Shown: piece after piece, positions 23,888 through 35,505 of the stretch
How the letters are laid out: every line of letters begins with the position of its first letter
How positions within the stretch are numbered: the first letter of the stretch is position 1
Assembly: GCA_021234155.1 (NCBI GenBank)
Contig: JAJEKV010000028.1
Span: 3,682,567 to 3,746,566 of the forward strand
Direction of reading: 5' to 3'
Length of the DNA stretch: 64,000 bases
Source: Isoetes taiwanensis
Lineage: Eukaryota > Streptophyta > Lycopodiopsida > Isoetales > Isoetaceae
The notes under the pieces: generated by a model
Databases searched by the model: none
What the model was told of the DNA's origin: nothing
Seen by the model: only the letters and a program-made list of their open reading frames with translations
Made by a program: the position numbers and the translations under genes

Positions 23888-25504
23888 TGTGACGTTCCAA
23901 CATAATATACGCCCCGAATACGTATATTATATTGCCACGTCACCCGTACATGTCACGGATGACATGTACTTGCGAGACGTATAGGGTTGCACCTAGGGGG
24001 CAAGGGTTGCACCTAGGGGGCAACATTGAATGTTGTGCATGTTAAATAAACATACACAATTAATAACCCCATGGACCCCATTGCCAAATGGCTAAATCCC
24101 ATTTGGCCAATATCTAACCTAACCCTAAGGGTTTCTATAAAAGGGCTTTCCCCTTAAACCCTAAACCTTTCTTCTCTTTGCATTTTAGGGTTTTTCCTAT
24201 AGCTCCTTTCCTCTCTCGAAGTTCGAGGGTTCTCTTGAGCCATTTCGCCAAGTATGGACTTCAATCCGCATTGTTGAAGCTCCGGAAGCCGGATTTGCAC
24301 AACAGATTATCGATTAGCAGCTATCTTCAAAAAGATCAGAGCATGGACGCCTTCCGAGGGTCGGGGGCGGGGTCAAGGAGCGGTATCTAGTTGTTCTCAG
24401 TGCAAAGCCGCCTTTGGGCAAGGCAATAGGCTGGTTTAGTATGTTAGATCAACTCTAGAGGCCTTATAGATCCCGAGATCATAAGCCCTAACTAAGGAAC
24501 CTAACTCGCTGTTTAGGTAGATAGATTAGATGATATTCTCTATTTCAGTTACGTGATGTTGTATGTATTTCACTCTGTGATCTCCATGTATTGGGAAGGG
24601 GGTAGAGACCTAAAGGCGTAGCGATGATCCTAGGTAGCACCACTAGTTCCCAATTATATGCGGCCCGTGTGTGAGCCCGCCTTGGTTGTGGGTGAAGGGG
24701 CTAGGCGGTTGATAAGGAGGAACTTGTCTCATCACGGGGACCCACCCCTCCGGGTAGTAAGGCCTATCTGGGGTCTCTGTGGGCTAGGCTTAATGGCTTG
24801 TCACCGTGTGGGGCAAGGCATGAGCTCGACACTGTGGGGTGGTGAATATGACCTTCCAAAGTGAGTTCAAGTCGAATAAGGGCGGTGGCCCTCTAGCCGC
24901 TGTGATGAGCATGGATGCCTCTGAGGGGAGGCAACTCTCTTCCCGCCTCATCGGGCTGGGAGATGCAACCCGGTAGTAGTAGCCCCTCCGGCTATTCACC
25001 CGCAGGCTACGGCCAAGTCCCAACACTTTTCACCTACTCGCAAAGTGTGCACGGGAGGGGCGGATGGAGTGGACTACCCTAAGCCATGTTCTATGCCAGC
25101 CAAATCCATTGCCATGAATTCTGTCTGCAATGAACTCTGGAGACCCTAGCCGTCAGTCATCCCCCTGGAGTCTGAGCCCTGGGTAGGATCTCCCCTCTTG
25201 TTATTTATGTTATGTGATGATGTTATTTCTATGGTATTGCTATCTCTGTGATGTTGTATTGTATTCACCTCTCGAGGTACTTGTATTTGTTTACTGTTAG
25301 TTGTGCTCACGTTTGTTTATTCACGCTTCCGCAGATAGGTCGACCCGATGGAAGACGGGTGAATGACACATCCATTCTTCCCTTGCTGGCTCATCCCGAT
25401 GGGAGTGGAGTCAGGTGGATGGCCCCTGTCAGTGTAGCTGCCAGGGGGAATGCTCCTCCTTCGAATACGATGTGGGCATCGTATAAGGAGTAGGGGACGT
25501 CACA
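23888..25504 (+). repeat. 3' LTR of retrotransposon B
   Basis: TG...CA-bounded, 1617 bp, homologous to 1977-2016 plus 13105-14692. It preserves the uninterrupted site CGTATATTATATTGCC into which element 1 inserted in the 5' LTR, and so proves the 4-bp ATAT duplication there. Confidence 0.93.
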
Positions 25505-25909
25505 GCAAAGCTTACCTTCGAATCATTTCCTCTATAAGGACTGCAAATATACTCATATCAATATCACTCACTATTTATATTAACAAGTGTTTCTTATTGC
25601 CAACGCAGGACTCCTTGCATAACCACATTGTAAAAGCCCCATAAGCTTCATATTCAGATACTCTCTTCACCCTAGGAACATGAATCTCACCCAAATTCCC
25701 CACGTTCTGTCGAGTTCCCATATTGAAAGTAAATTACTTAGCTATGGTTACTCATGTTTTATATTTAAAATCCACATCTTTAGCTTATGCATTCAATTGG
25801 CACAACTAATGTGAAACCTCAAGCCAGCACTTCCAACTTAAAAATCCATAAGGTCTCATGACCGTAACTGCTTCTATCCCATGACAAGTTATTGTAGGCT
25901 TAGACTTCA

Positions 25910-26512
25910 TAAATTATAGCAAAAGACCCTGGCTAGCCTCTGTAAGAGGTCGAAATGATACAAGAAACATAGCTGCAGTGCCAAATCAGGAGAGAAAGAG
26001 GGCGGCCTATCTTTTCCAGTGTTGCCCTAGCCGCAGGCGGCGTATCGTGCGCCAAGAAACATGTTTTTTCCGGTTTTTTCCAATGTTGCACGTTATGACT
26101 CTTAAAGGCATGGGAACTTGGATTCTATTTCTTTTGAGTTCTATGACATCCGTATCTTCTCCTTGTGTTGTGTCTGTTCTATCTTGCAGCTCTTGAATTT
26201 GGCCTTTAGCAAATTCATAAATCTCGTTTCCTTCCTCTATGTTGGGGTATATCTCCTTTCTTTTCCGAGTGTACTCTTTACAGTTTCTATGTGGATTCCT
26301 GTTTGTGCAACCTTACTTCTAGTAACCGTATTCAGATCCAGGAATTTTTCTTCCAAACTTATCATTCTTGCTTCTCCCAAACTTAGGTTCTTCTTTTCTT
26401 GAGGTCATTTTTGCCATAGAAGCCTTACAATCTCTTGCAAAGAGCCCCTTGATGCCACACTTTAAACATTCTACCTCAACCTTGTCTCCCTTTTGGAATG
26501 TTTTCGTGGACA
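25910..26512 (-). pseudogene. Extra segment in the left LTR of A with a gag-like zinc-knuckle fragment
   Basis: The right LTR of A lacks this stretch. On the minus strand, 26531-26319 encodes KVEVECLKCGIKGLFARDCKAS, close to a retroviral CCHC knuckle (C-x2-C-x4-H-x4-C) but with Leu in place of His. This suggests captured or inserted retroelement gag sequence in an LTR, or deletion from the other LTR. No complete gag is present. Confidence 0.5.
25970..26070 (-). repeat. Retroposon 5' head related to 54080-54190
   Basis: GCAGTGCCAAATCAGGAGAG, GCCCTAGCCGCAGGCGG and GCGCCAAGAAAC occur here in the same order as in the 5' head of the retroposed insertion at 52949-54197. Only the head region is clearly shared. 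Confidence 0.65.
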
Positions 26513-27512
26513 GGACACCTTCAGGAGCCAAATTTACGGTCGGTCTTTATTCTTATAATTATATCATTTATTCTCTTAGTTAAACATGACTTCAACCATT
26601 CATAGAATGCAAGATCTTATTACTTGTTATTTTTATGCCTAGCTTTTCATGCTCCAATCTCCCTGCTGCTAAGCTCAGATGCAATCCAATTCCATCCCTG
26701 GGTATTTAGCTTTATATTATGACACACAATTAAATTGACAAAAATAACGAATACAAGTCTAACAAGATAAATCACAAAACACAAAATGACAAAAACATAA
26801 CATGAACACAAAATGGCGTTGGAGAGCTCGGTGCTGACCAGATCCAATAGAATTCTGCTTTTCTGAAGTTTTCGTGCTGAATCGACGCTTTTCAAGCAAA
26901 TTTTGGCCATTCTTGACTTATATCAGCCCTTACAGAGATGTTTCCAATCATTGATTACCTTCTCTAGCCTTATGAATCTCCAATAAATTCATAGTTTATC
27001 ATATTTGCATACAAAAATCATGTACAGACTAATCATGGCAACTCATAGCGCCTCAATTGATCAATAGCAAAACCCCACCTGAGAATTTCTTCGCTCATAG
27101 ACCTCTGGACCCCTTGCAATTGGTTGCGCCTCCAAAGATCACCTTTTAACTCCAAGAATCAAACTGCTAAAGAACATACATAGTGCAGTCAATTCTGACC
27201 CAGCATCACAATTTCTATCATAACTTTCTCATACAGATGAGCTTCAGCCTGATCAGACCCATTCCAGAAAGCTTGCTTCAAGATCTTTCCAGCAAAGGAA
27301 TAATCAGCTGAAAAGGATCTCGAGTCGCCGAGATATGATGCTTCAAATTTTGAGCTCCAAAACTACCCAGAATTGCTCCCTGCGTTCATGCTCTACAACA
27401 ATCCTTTCTCCAAAGAGACAAAACCCTAATCTCATGCTACATACATGCCATGAATATGTATATACATATATAAATATGTATATGGACCCATCAGGTGGCC
27501 AGGACCGTTACA

Positions 27513-27811
27513 GTCTCCCCTTCTAAAATTTAACCCATGTCCTCATGGGTCGATCATTGATTTGGTGAAGCAATTCTCCAACAACTTATAGAATTAATAT
27601 GCAATGCCGACTTATTCACAAATTCATACCTCAGTATCATCAAGGGTTGCTCTCGTTGCTTATATGAAGACTTCTCCCTTGAATACTTCTATAGTAACCA
27701 CGAAGCCTCTAAATACTACTCCTTCCCCTGAGGATAGCATTTCTAGATCTCTCTGTGATCCACAGATCATAATGTCAACATCCAAGGATTCAACATTGCT
27801 CTGATACCAAC
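27513..27811 (-). other. Interior of retrotransposon A
   Basis: This is the entire sequence between the two LTRs of A: a polypurine tract at the left end and a Met-tRNA-type primer-binding site at the right end, minus strand. It is far too short for any retroviral-type protein domain and I see no coding potential in it. The layout is like TRIM/LARD elements, but with unusually long LTRs for such a short interior. Confidence 0.85.
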
Positions 27812-30800
27812 TATGACGAGCCTGCCGAGTTGACCCTCCAGGCAATTCTGGATCTTGTCAAAACTTGCACATTCTAGCTTGTTAATGGTGGTGAAGATTC
27901 GAATCTTCCTTTTGCACAATTGAAACTTAACCCATTACTCGAAATCCATCCTCATTGAGATACAATATATTCCCACTATCCATCAAGAATACAAATTCGA
28001 AGATGTACTATCCACAATGCTCTCAATGTATATGCATAAATACTGCTAAGCAAGCTAAACAAAAGCTTTTTAACTCCAGATCACAACCACGATCCTCAGC
28101 TACATTGCTGCATCCGTGCAACCACTGCCTTGCTTATTCACTGCACATGCACTCACTGGGGTTAGACCTCGTGACTAAGTGGGGATCCCTGGCTGCCTCT
28201 GCATGCATGGAAATACACTGGAAATCTTGGATAAGCACAAACACAGACGAAAAATCCTACATGAGTACAGTGCTAAGACAATGACAACATAATCCAACGA
28301 AATACCAAACATGAACATCACAAGCAAAGAACATAGCCAAAACACCAAACCATCATGACACATAGCTCTGAGACAATGAGAAGCTCAGCCAGCCTACATG
28401 CAGGCCCTGTTAGCAGAGAAATGCCTAGCCAGCTCACATTCCGAGCCCCGTTGGCAGAGTTGGTGGGGTAAACCTCCTATGCGCATACCCTTCCCAGCCC
28501 ACGTCTGGCGCTGGAGGACCTCTTACCATGGAGTCACAGAGGTGACGTAGCATCCTGATCAGGGAAACTACGTCCTGTGTCACAGAGCACATGAGTACCA
28601 CAGATAATCATAGATGAACATGAGCATGCCGGAGCAACCTAGGCCACCGAACCTAGAAGTCCGACCTCAGAGGTTCCAATAGACATAATCAAATACCAAG
28701 ACACAATGGAATAATGCAAAGACCAAGACATGTGAAGTTCATTACAATATTTTCTAAACATGTTCCTACATTATACTACTGCTGATGTTGCCCATACAAC
28801 CTACTCATGTTGAAGCGAGCTCAGCGATGAAAACTAGAATAACAATTCAAAGATGAAGAAATATCAAGTCATGTTACCACATTGATGTAAATCCAACGTC
28901 GTGCACTTTGTTGAACAAAGTAGAGATCTAAGCATTCTCTAATATGCAAAGCTTACCTTCGAATCATTTCCCCTATGAGGACTGCAAATATACTCATATC
29001 AATATCACTCACTATTTATATTAACAAGTGTTTCTTATTGCCAACGCAGGACTCCTTGTATAACCACATTGTAAAAGCCCCATAAGCTTCATATTCAGAT
29101 ACTCTCTTCACCCTAGAAACGTGAATCTCACCCAAATTTCTAGCTGGACCAAAATAAAAAATACAAAAATTTCTGTGACTTCCTAAGGTGGGAGATATCC
29201 TGCCTACAAAGTGTGCATGTATGGCTAAAGTTTTGCCCAACGGATGTGTGGTGAGTTGGTATAGGCCTAGTAATGCCAAAATAAATGTGCACTTGGTCGG
29301 GGGTTCAAACCCGGCCAGTGTATGTTTATATTTGGGAGTTGGTTACTGGGGTTATACGGCCATGATCCCCGACGTGGTAGAATTTGTGCCTATACGTGTC
29401 CTCCACTTTGGTTGCCTTGACCGGCAGTAGGATATTTCTAGCTAGTCTGTACAAGATGATATTCTAGTGACAAGACTAATCTAGCTGGACCAAAATAAAA
29501 AATACAAAAATTTCCGTGACTTCCTAAGGCGGGAGATATCCTGCCTACAAAGTGTGCATGTATGGCTAAAGTTTTGCCCAACGGATGTGTGGTGAGTTGG
29601 TATAGGCCTAGTAATGCCAAAATAAATGTGCACTTGGTCGGGGGTTCAAACCCGGCCATTGTATGTTTATATTTGGGAGTTGGTTACTGGGGTTATACGG
29701 CCATGATCCCCGATGTGGTAGAACTTGTGCCTATACGTGTCCTCCAGTTTGGTTGCCTTGACCGGCAGTAGGATATTCTAGCTAGTCTGTACCAGATGAT
29801 ATTCTAGTGACAAGACTAGTCTAGCTGGACCAAAAATAAAAAATACAAAAATTTCCGTGACTTCCTAAGGCAGGAGATATCCTGCCTACAAAGTGTGCAT
29901 GTATGGCTAAAGTTTTGCCCAACGGATATGTGGTGAGTTGGTATAGGCCTAGTAATGCCAAAATAAATGTGCACTTGGTCGGGGGTTCAAACCCGGCCAG
30001 TGTATGTTTATATTTGGGAGTTGGTTACTGGGGTTATACGGCCATGATCCCCGACGTGGTAGAACTTGTGCCTATACGTGTCCTCCACTTTGGTTGCCTT
30101 GACCAGCAGTAGGATATTCTAGCTAATCTGTACCAGATGATATTCTAGTGACAAGACTAGTCTAGCTGGACCAAAAATAAAAAATACAAAAATTTCCGTG
30201 ACTTCCTAAGGCAGGAGATATCCTGCCTACAAAGTGTGCATGTATGGCTAAAGTTTTGCCCAACGGATATGTGATGAGTTGGTATAGGCCTAGTAATGCC
30301 AAAATAAATGTGCACTTGGTCGGGGGTTCAAACACGGCCAGTGTATGTTTATATTTGGGAGTTGGTTACTGGGGTTATATTTGGGAGTTGGTTACTGCCA
30401 TGATCCCCGACGTGGTAGAACTTGTGCCTATACGTGTCCTCCACTTTGGTTGCCTTGACCGGCAGTAGGATATTCTAGCCTCCACTTTGGTTGCCTTGAC
30501 CGGCAGTAGGATATTCTAGCTAGTGTGTACCAGATGATATTCTAGTGACAAGACTAGTCTAGCTGGACCAAAAATAAAAAATACAAGTGCTACCACCTAA
30601 GACAATGGTCCAAATTTTTTATTTTTATTTAAGGTCCATGCTAGACTAATCTTGTACAGACTAGCTAGCTATATCCCACTGCCTTGCGGCAGCCAAAGTG
30701 GAGGACACGTATAGGCTTTTAAGTTCTACCACGTCGGGGATCATCATCGTATAACCCAAGTAACCAACTCCCAAAGATAAATATACATTGGCAAGGTTTG

Positions 30801-33800
30801 AACCCATGACCAAATGAACATTTATTTTGGCATTACTAGGCCTATACCAACTCACCACACATCCGTTGGGCAAAAATTTTGCCTTACATGCATACTTTGT
30901 AGGCAGGATATCTCCCGCCTTAGGAAGTCACGAGTATTTTTTATTTTTGTTTAAGGTTCTGCTAGACTAATCTTGTACAGACTAGCTAGCTATATCCCAC
31001 TGCCTTGCGGCAGCCAAAGTGGAGGACACGTATAGGCTTTTAAGTTCTACCACGTCGGGGATCATCATCGTCACGAGTATTTTTTATTTTTGTTTAAGGT
31101 TCATGCTAGACTAATCTTGTACGACTAGCTAGCTATATCCCATCGCTTCGGCGGCAAAGTGGAGGACACGTATAGGCTTTTAAGTTCTACCACGTCGGGG
31201 ATCATCATCGTATAACTCCAGTAACCAACTCCCAAAGATAAATATACATTGCCAAGGTTTGAACCCATGACCAAATGAACATTTATTTTGGCATTACTAG
31301 ACCTATACCAACTCAACACACATCCGTTGGGCAAAACTTTTGCCTTACATGCACACTTTGTAGGCAGGATATCTCCCGCCTTAGGAAGTCACGAGTATTT
31401 TTTATTTTTGTTTAAGGTCCATGCTAGACTAATCTTGTAGAGACTAGCCAGCTATATCCCACTGCCTTGCGGCAGCCAAAGTGGAGGACACGTATAGGCT
31501 TTTAAGTTCTACCACGTCGGGGATCATCATCGTATAACCCCAGTAACCAACTCCCAAAGATAAACATACATTGGCAAGGTTTGAACCCATGACCAAATGA
31601 ACATTTATTTTGGCATTACTAGGCCTATACCAACTCACCACACATCCGTTGGGCAAAACTTTTGCCTTACATGCACACTTTTGATAGCACTTGTATTTTT
31701 TATTTTTGGTCCAGCTAGACTAGTCTTGTCACTAGAATATCATCTGGTACAGACTAGCTTGGTCCAGCTAGACTAGTCTTGTCACTAGAATATCATCTGG
31801 TACAGACTAGCTAGAATATCCTACTGCCGGTCAAGGCAACCAAAGTGGAGGACACGTATAGGCACAAGTTCTACCACGTCGGGGATCATGGCCGTATAAC
31901 CCCAGTAACCAACTCCCAAATATAAACATACACTGGCCGAGTTTGAACCCCCGACCAAGTGCACATTTATTTTGACATCACTAGGTCTATACCAACTCAC
32001 CACACATCCGTTGGGCAAAACTTTAGCCATACATGCACACTTTGTAGGTAGGATATCTCATGCCTTAGGAAGTCACGGAAATTTTTGTATTTTTTATTTT
32101 TGGTCCAGCTAGACTAGTCTTGTCACTAGAATATCATCTGGTACAGACTAGCTAGAATATCCTACTGCTGGTCAAGGCAACAAAGTGGAGGACACGTATA
32201 GGCACAAGTTCTACCACGTCGGGGATCATGGCCGTATAACCCCAGTAACCAACTCCCAAATAAAAACATACACTGGTCAGGTTTGAACCCCCGACCAAGT
32301 GCACATTTATTTTGGCATTACTAGGCCTATACCAACTCACCACACATCCGTTGGGCAAAACTTTAGCCATACATGCACACTTTGTAGGCAGGATATATAT
32401 TTAAAATCCACATCTTTAGCTAGATCTTTTTTTATTTTGGTCCAGCTAGACTAGTCTTGTCACTAGAATATCATCTTGTACAGACTAGCTAGAAATATCC
32501 TACTGCCGGTCAAGGCAACCAAAGTGGAGGACACGTATAGGCACAAGTTCTACAACGTCGGGGATCATGGCCGTATAACCCCAGTAACCAACTCCCAAAT
32601 ATAAACATACACTGGCCGGGTTTGAACCCCCGACCAAGTGCACATTTATTTTGGCATTACTAGGCCTATAACAACTCACCACACATCCGTTGGGCAAAAC
32701 TTTAGCCATACATGCATACTTTGTGGTCATGTTTTATATTTAAAATCCACATCTTTAGCTTATGCATTCAATTGGCACAACTAATGTGAAACCTCAAGCC
32801 AGCACTTCCAACTTAAAAATCCATAAGGTCTCATGACCGTAACTGCTTCTATCCCATGCCAAGTGATTGTAGGCTCAGTCTTCATCTTCAGGACACCTTC
32901 AAGAACCAAATTTACAATCTGTCTTTATTCTTATAATTATATCATTTATTCTCTTAGTTAAACATGACTTCAACCATTCATAGAATGCAAGATCTTATTA
33001 CTTGTTATTTTTATGCCTAGCTTTTCATGCTCCAATCTCCTCTGCTGCTAAGCTCAGATGCAACCCAATTCCATCCCTGGGTATTTAGCTTTATATTATG
33101 ACACACAATTAAATTGACAAAAGTAATGAATACAAGTCCAATAAGACAAATCACAAAACACAAAATGACAAAAACATAACATGAACACAAAATGGCGTTG
33201 GAGAGCTCAGTGTTGACTAGATCCAATAGAATTCTACCTTTCTGAAGTTTTCGTGTTGAATCGATGCTTTTCAAGCAATTTTTGGCCATTCTTGACTTAG
33301 AATCAGCTCTTGCAGATATGTTTCCAATCATTGATTACCTTCTCTAGCCTTATGAATCTCCAATAAATTCATAATTTATCATATTTGCGTGCAAAAATCA
33401 TGTACAGACTAACCATGGCAATTCATAGCATCTCAATTGATCAATAGCAAAACCCCACCTGAGAATTTCTTCGCTCATAGACCTCTAGACCCCTTGCAAT
33501 TGGTTGCGCCTCCAAAGATCGTCTTCTAACTCCAAGAATCAAACTGCTAAAGAACATACACAGTGCAGTCAATTCTGACCCAGCATCACAATTTCTATCA
33601 TAATTTTCTCATACAGATGAGTTTCGGCCTGATCAGACCATTCCGGAAAGCTTACTTGAAGATCTTTCCAGCAAAAGAAAAATCACCTAAAAAGGATCTC
33701 GAGTCGCCGAGATGTGATGCTTCAAAATTCGAGCTCCAAAACTGCCCAGAATTGCTCCTTGCCTTCATGCTCTACAATAATCCTTTCTCCAAAGAGATAA

Positions 33801-33891
33801 AACCCTAATCTCATGCTGCATACATGCCATGAATATGTATATATGTACATAAATACATATATTGACTCATCAGGTGGCCAGGACCGTTACA
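27812..33891 (-). repeat. 5' LTR of retrotransposon A (right copy, with tandem array inside)
   Basis: Homologous to the left LTR along 27812-29139 and 32726-33891. The 29140-32725 segment is an array of tRNA-like repeats that replaces about 55-60 bp found near 25690-25745 in the left copy. The LTR ends in CCGTTACA at 33891, followed directly by the GCAAC duplication. The small recurrent frames (for example near 33017-33331) have counterparts in the left LTR and show no recognisable domain. Confidence 0.87.
29140..32725. repeat. Direct/inverted array of about 341-bp tRNA-derived SINE-like units
   Basis: Four plus-oriented units start at 29140, 29481, 29821 and 30162, the fourth with internal duplications. 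From about 30590 to 32725 come roughly six or seven full and partial units in inverse orientation, in two subfamilies (30590-31685 and 31690-32725). Each unit carries a tRNA-like A box (TGGTGAGTTGG, 29249-29259 in unit 1) and B box (GGTTCAAACCC, 29302-29312), the internal Pol III promoter layout of plant SINEs. The roughly 70-codon open frame repeated in every unit (MAKVLPNG...) is a by-product of unit conservation and spans the promoter boxes, so it is not called as a gene. Confidence 0.8.
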
Positions 33892-35120
33892 GCAACAGAA
33901 AGAGTTTCTGGAGCTATATTATCCCGGTGTGGAGAAGCATCATCTGACATATCAAGGAATGCAAGCACAGAGGAAGAATTGACAAGGTCAAAAGGATGCA
34001 GAGAAGAAGGAGAGAAAGAACAAGGAGGCACAACAAGAGTCTGAGGAGGAGGATGTAGGGGATGACACTTTAGAAGAAACTATCTCTGATGAAGAGTCTG
34101 CTTCTGAAGAAAGTGAAACTGAATCAGGAAGTCCATCATCAAAATTGCCACCAATCATGGATCCACTAACTTAGGAGAAGTTGGCGCAGGCCTTACCAGA
34201 AGAGGAGAGAATTCTTGAGGTAAATCCACAGGAACCAGATATACAGAATGCTTCTGTTCTTCCTGAACAAACTGACCTTAGTCCTATCAGAGCTGAAGAA
34301 GAAGATAGGACATCCAGGATGGGAGAAAAGACGACTTCACCCACAAAAGAGTAAGCCATCTCGCGCTACGCGCGAGTTCTTTATTATATCGACCAATTTT
34401 TCAGCATGTCTTATGCATAGCGCGAGTGTATTACTCTTGAATTTCAATAAAAAATTTTAACTTAAAATATGCATTGTGCAGAGAGGAGACTACTCCAAAT
34501 AACAACAAACTTATTCTCTTCGACCTGAATAGAGTTCTTATCAAGTCCTTTTCCAAGCAAAGTACAGTGCTGCACCTCCTTTTCCTGGAGTGGTTCTAGA
34601 TACAAAGACCAAATGGGTGTATCCAAGACCAGGTGTTCACAAATTGTTGAGCCATCTGAAGGACAGAGCCAGCATTGGTATATGGTCATCCATGCTGAGA
34701 AACAATATATTAGAAATTAAAGAAGTTGTTCCAGAGCTAAAGAACTTCGATTTCTACATTATTTTAGATCAAGGTAATTGTGGGATTGTTCGTCGACCAC
34801 AACATGGAGCAAAGAATATCTTCATCAAGAATATACATGAGGCCTTGGAGGTGATAGAAGGATTTCCAGAAGAGCATATATGTTTGGTGGATGATGACCC
34901 CATCGATTGTTGCTTGAATGTAGACAACATCATAAATCCTCCGACATGGCACCCAAATAATGTAGATGAAGAGAATTGGGTGTCAGCAGAAATACTACAG
35001 ATGTTTGACTCCCTCATATTAGCCCCTACAGTGCCTACTTTCCTGAGTAATAGACCAGATTTGCAAGGAAAAGCGAACCCTACAGACTATGATCTAGTTG
35101 TAAAAAATTACTGTCAATGA
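33892..35120 (+). pseudogene. 3' half of the split gene: acidic linker and FCP1-like HAD domain
   Basis: The frame resumes in register with the upstream half (EQ|QKEFLELYYPGVEKHH) and hits TGA at 33978-33980. It is followed by a lysine-rich and then strongly acidic, low-complexity linker (about 33980-34345). A GT-AG intron (about 34346-34481) separates this from a HAD/FCP1-like domain. Motif I reads LILFDLNRVLIKS, so the nucleophile Asp is present but the second Asp of DxDxT is Asn. Later come YPRPGVHKLLSHL, IGIWSSM, and the acidic motif ICLVDDDPID. A frameshift near 34550-34585 separates motif I from the rest. Stop codon at 35118-35120. FCP1-like HADs normally dephosphorylate Ser/Thr in proteins such as the RNA polymerase II tail. 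Here the motif change and disruptions argue for a pseudogene or a divergent binding domain. Confidence 0.6.
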
Positions 35121-35505
35121 AAATATATCTAGATTTGTAAAAATTCCTTGTACATGTACATAACTTATAAGAATATACAAGATGTTTCTTGATGCAAAAT
35201 TAGTTTGGCCTTGGCTCTTTCCAGTCTACACTATACTTTTTGCCTTGGTTTTGTTGTCACTAATTTCTAACGCATTCAATAAATGGTGCAATATTGCCAT
35301 CAATTCATATTCAAAAAAAATACAGGACGCAATTTCTTGCTCAAAACATAGGGAAAAAACCCGAGGTAAAAAAAATGAACAGTGGAATAATTTCAAAATA
35401 ACGAAATCGTGGTTTTCACAAGAATAAAGTATAGTATAAAGTACAAAAGAACTTTCATCAGATCTGTGCAGTATTCTCAAAAACTAATAGCAAACTGAAC
35501 GGTAC
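35121..35505. other. No feature seen
   Basis: AT-rich sequence between the end of the HAD domain and the last exon of the next minus-strand gene. It may hold the 3' untranslated regions of both. Confidence 0.5.

Larger units (their letters stand above)
1977..25504 (+). mobile_element. LTR retrotransposon B, nested in the left LTR of A
   Basis: Flanked by GCAAA at 1972-1976 and 25505-25509. LTRs begin TGTGACGTTCC and end GACGTCACA. The 5' LTR is 1977-14692 (split by element 1), the primer-binding site is at 14694-14705, the polypurine tract at 23875-23887 and the 3' LTR at 23888-25504 (1617 bp). Without element 1, the 5' LTR is about 1.63 kb and nearly identical to the 3' LTR. The differences I see are mostly small indels in G/C-rich runs, which suggests recent insertion. 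The interior is a patchwork of leader repeats, unrecognised sequence, a gypsy-like integrase tail and a copia gag-protease-integrase fragment, so it is not autonomous as it stands. Confidence 0.93.
930..27512 (-). repeat. 3' LTR of retrotransposon A (left copy, interrupted by B)
   Basis: 930-1976 matches 27812-28946, and 25505-27512 matches 28947-33891 apart from insertions. Continuity across B is shown by the intact site TATGCAAAGCTTACC near 28943 in the other LTR. This copy carries about 600 bp (roughly 25910-26512) that the other lacks, including a retroposon head and a gag-like zinc-knuckle fragment. Short open frames such as the one at 1122-1403 recur in both LTRs and are not genes. Confidence 0.88.
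930..33891 (-). mobile_element. LTR retrotransposon A, non-autonomous, with large LTRs and a 299-bp interior
   Basis: Both ends are flanked by GCAAC (925-929 and 33892-33896), a 5-bp target duplication. Read on the minus strand, each LTR starts TGTAACGG and ends CGTCACA (CGTCATA in one copy). A TGGTATCAGAGC primer-binding site complementary to initiator Met-tRNA follows the 5' LTR (27798-27809, minus). A purine tract AGAAGGGGAGAC precedes the 3' LTR (about 27513-27524). No gag-pol lies between the LTRs, so it needed a helper. Uninterrupted LTR length is about 2.46 kb; the 33-kb span comes from retrotransposon B, element 1 and a tandem array lying inside its LTRs. It disrupts the methyltransferase/HAD gene. 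Confidence 0.9.

Noticed and set aside
29140-32725. CRISPR-like array
   Set aside because: Units of about 341 bp without spacers, with inversions and tRNA-like boxes; eukaryotic context.
29190-32730. Repeated roughly 70-codon frames (MAKVLPNG...) in the array
   Set aside because: They follow from the conserved 341-bp unit, overlap the tRNA-like promoter boxes and show no coding bias or domain.
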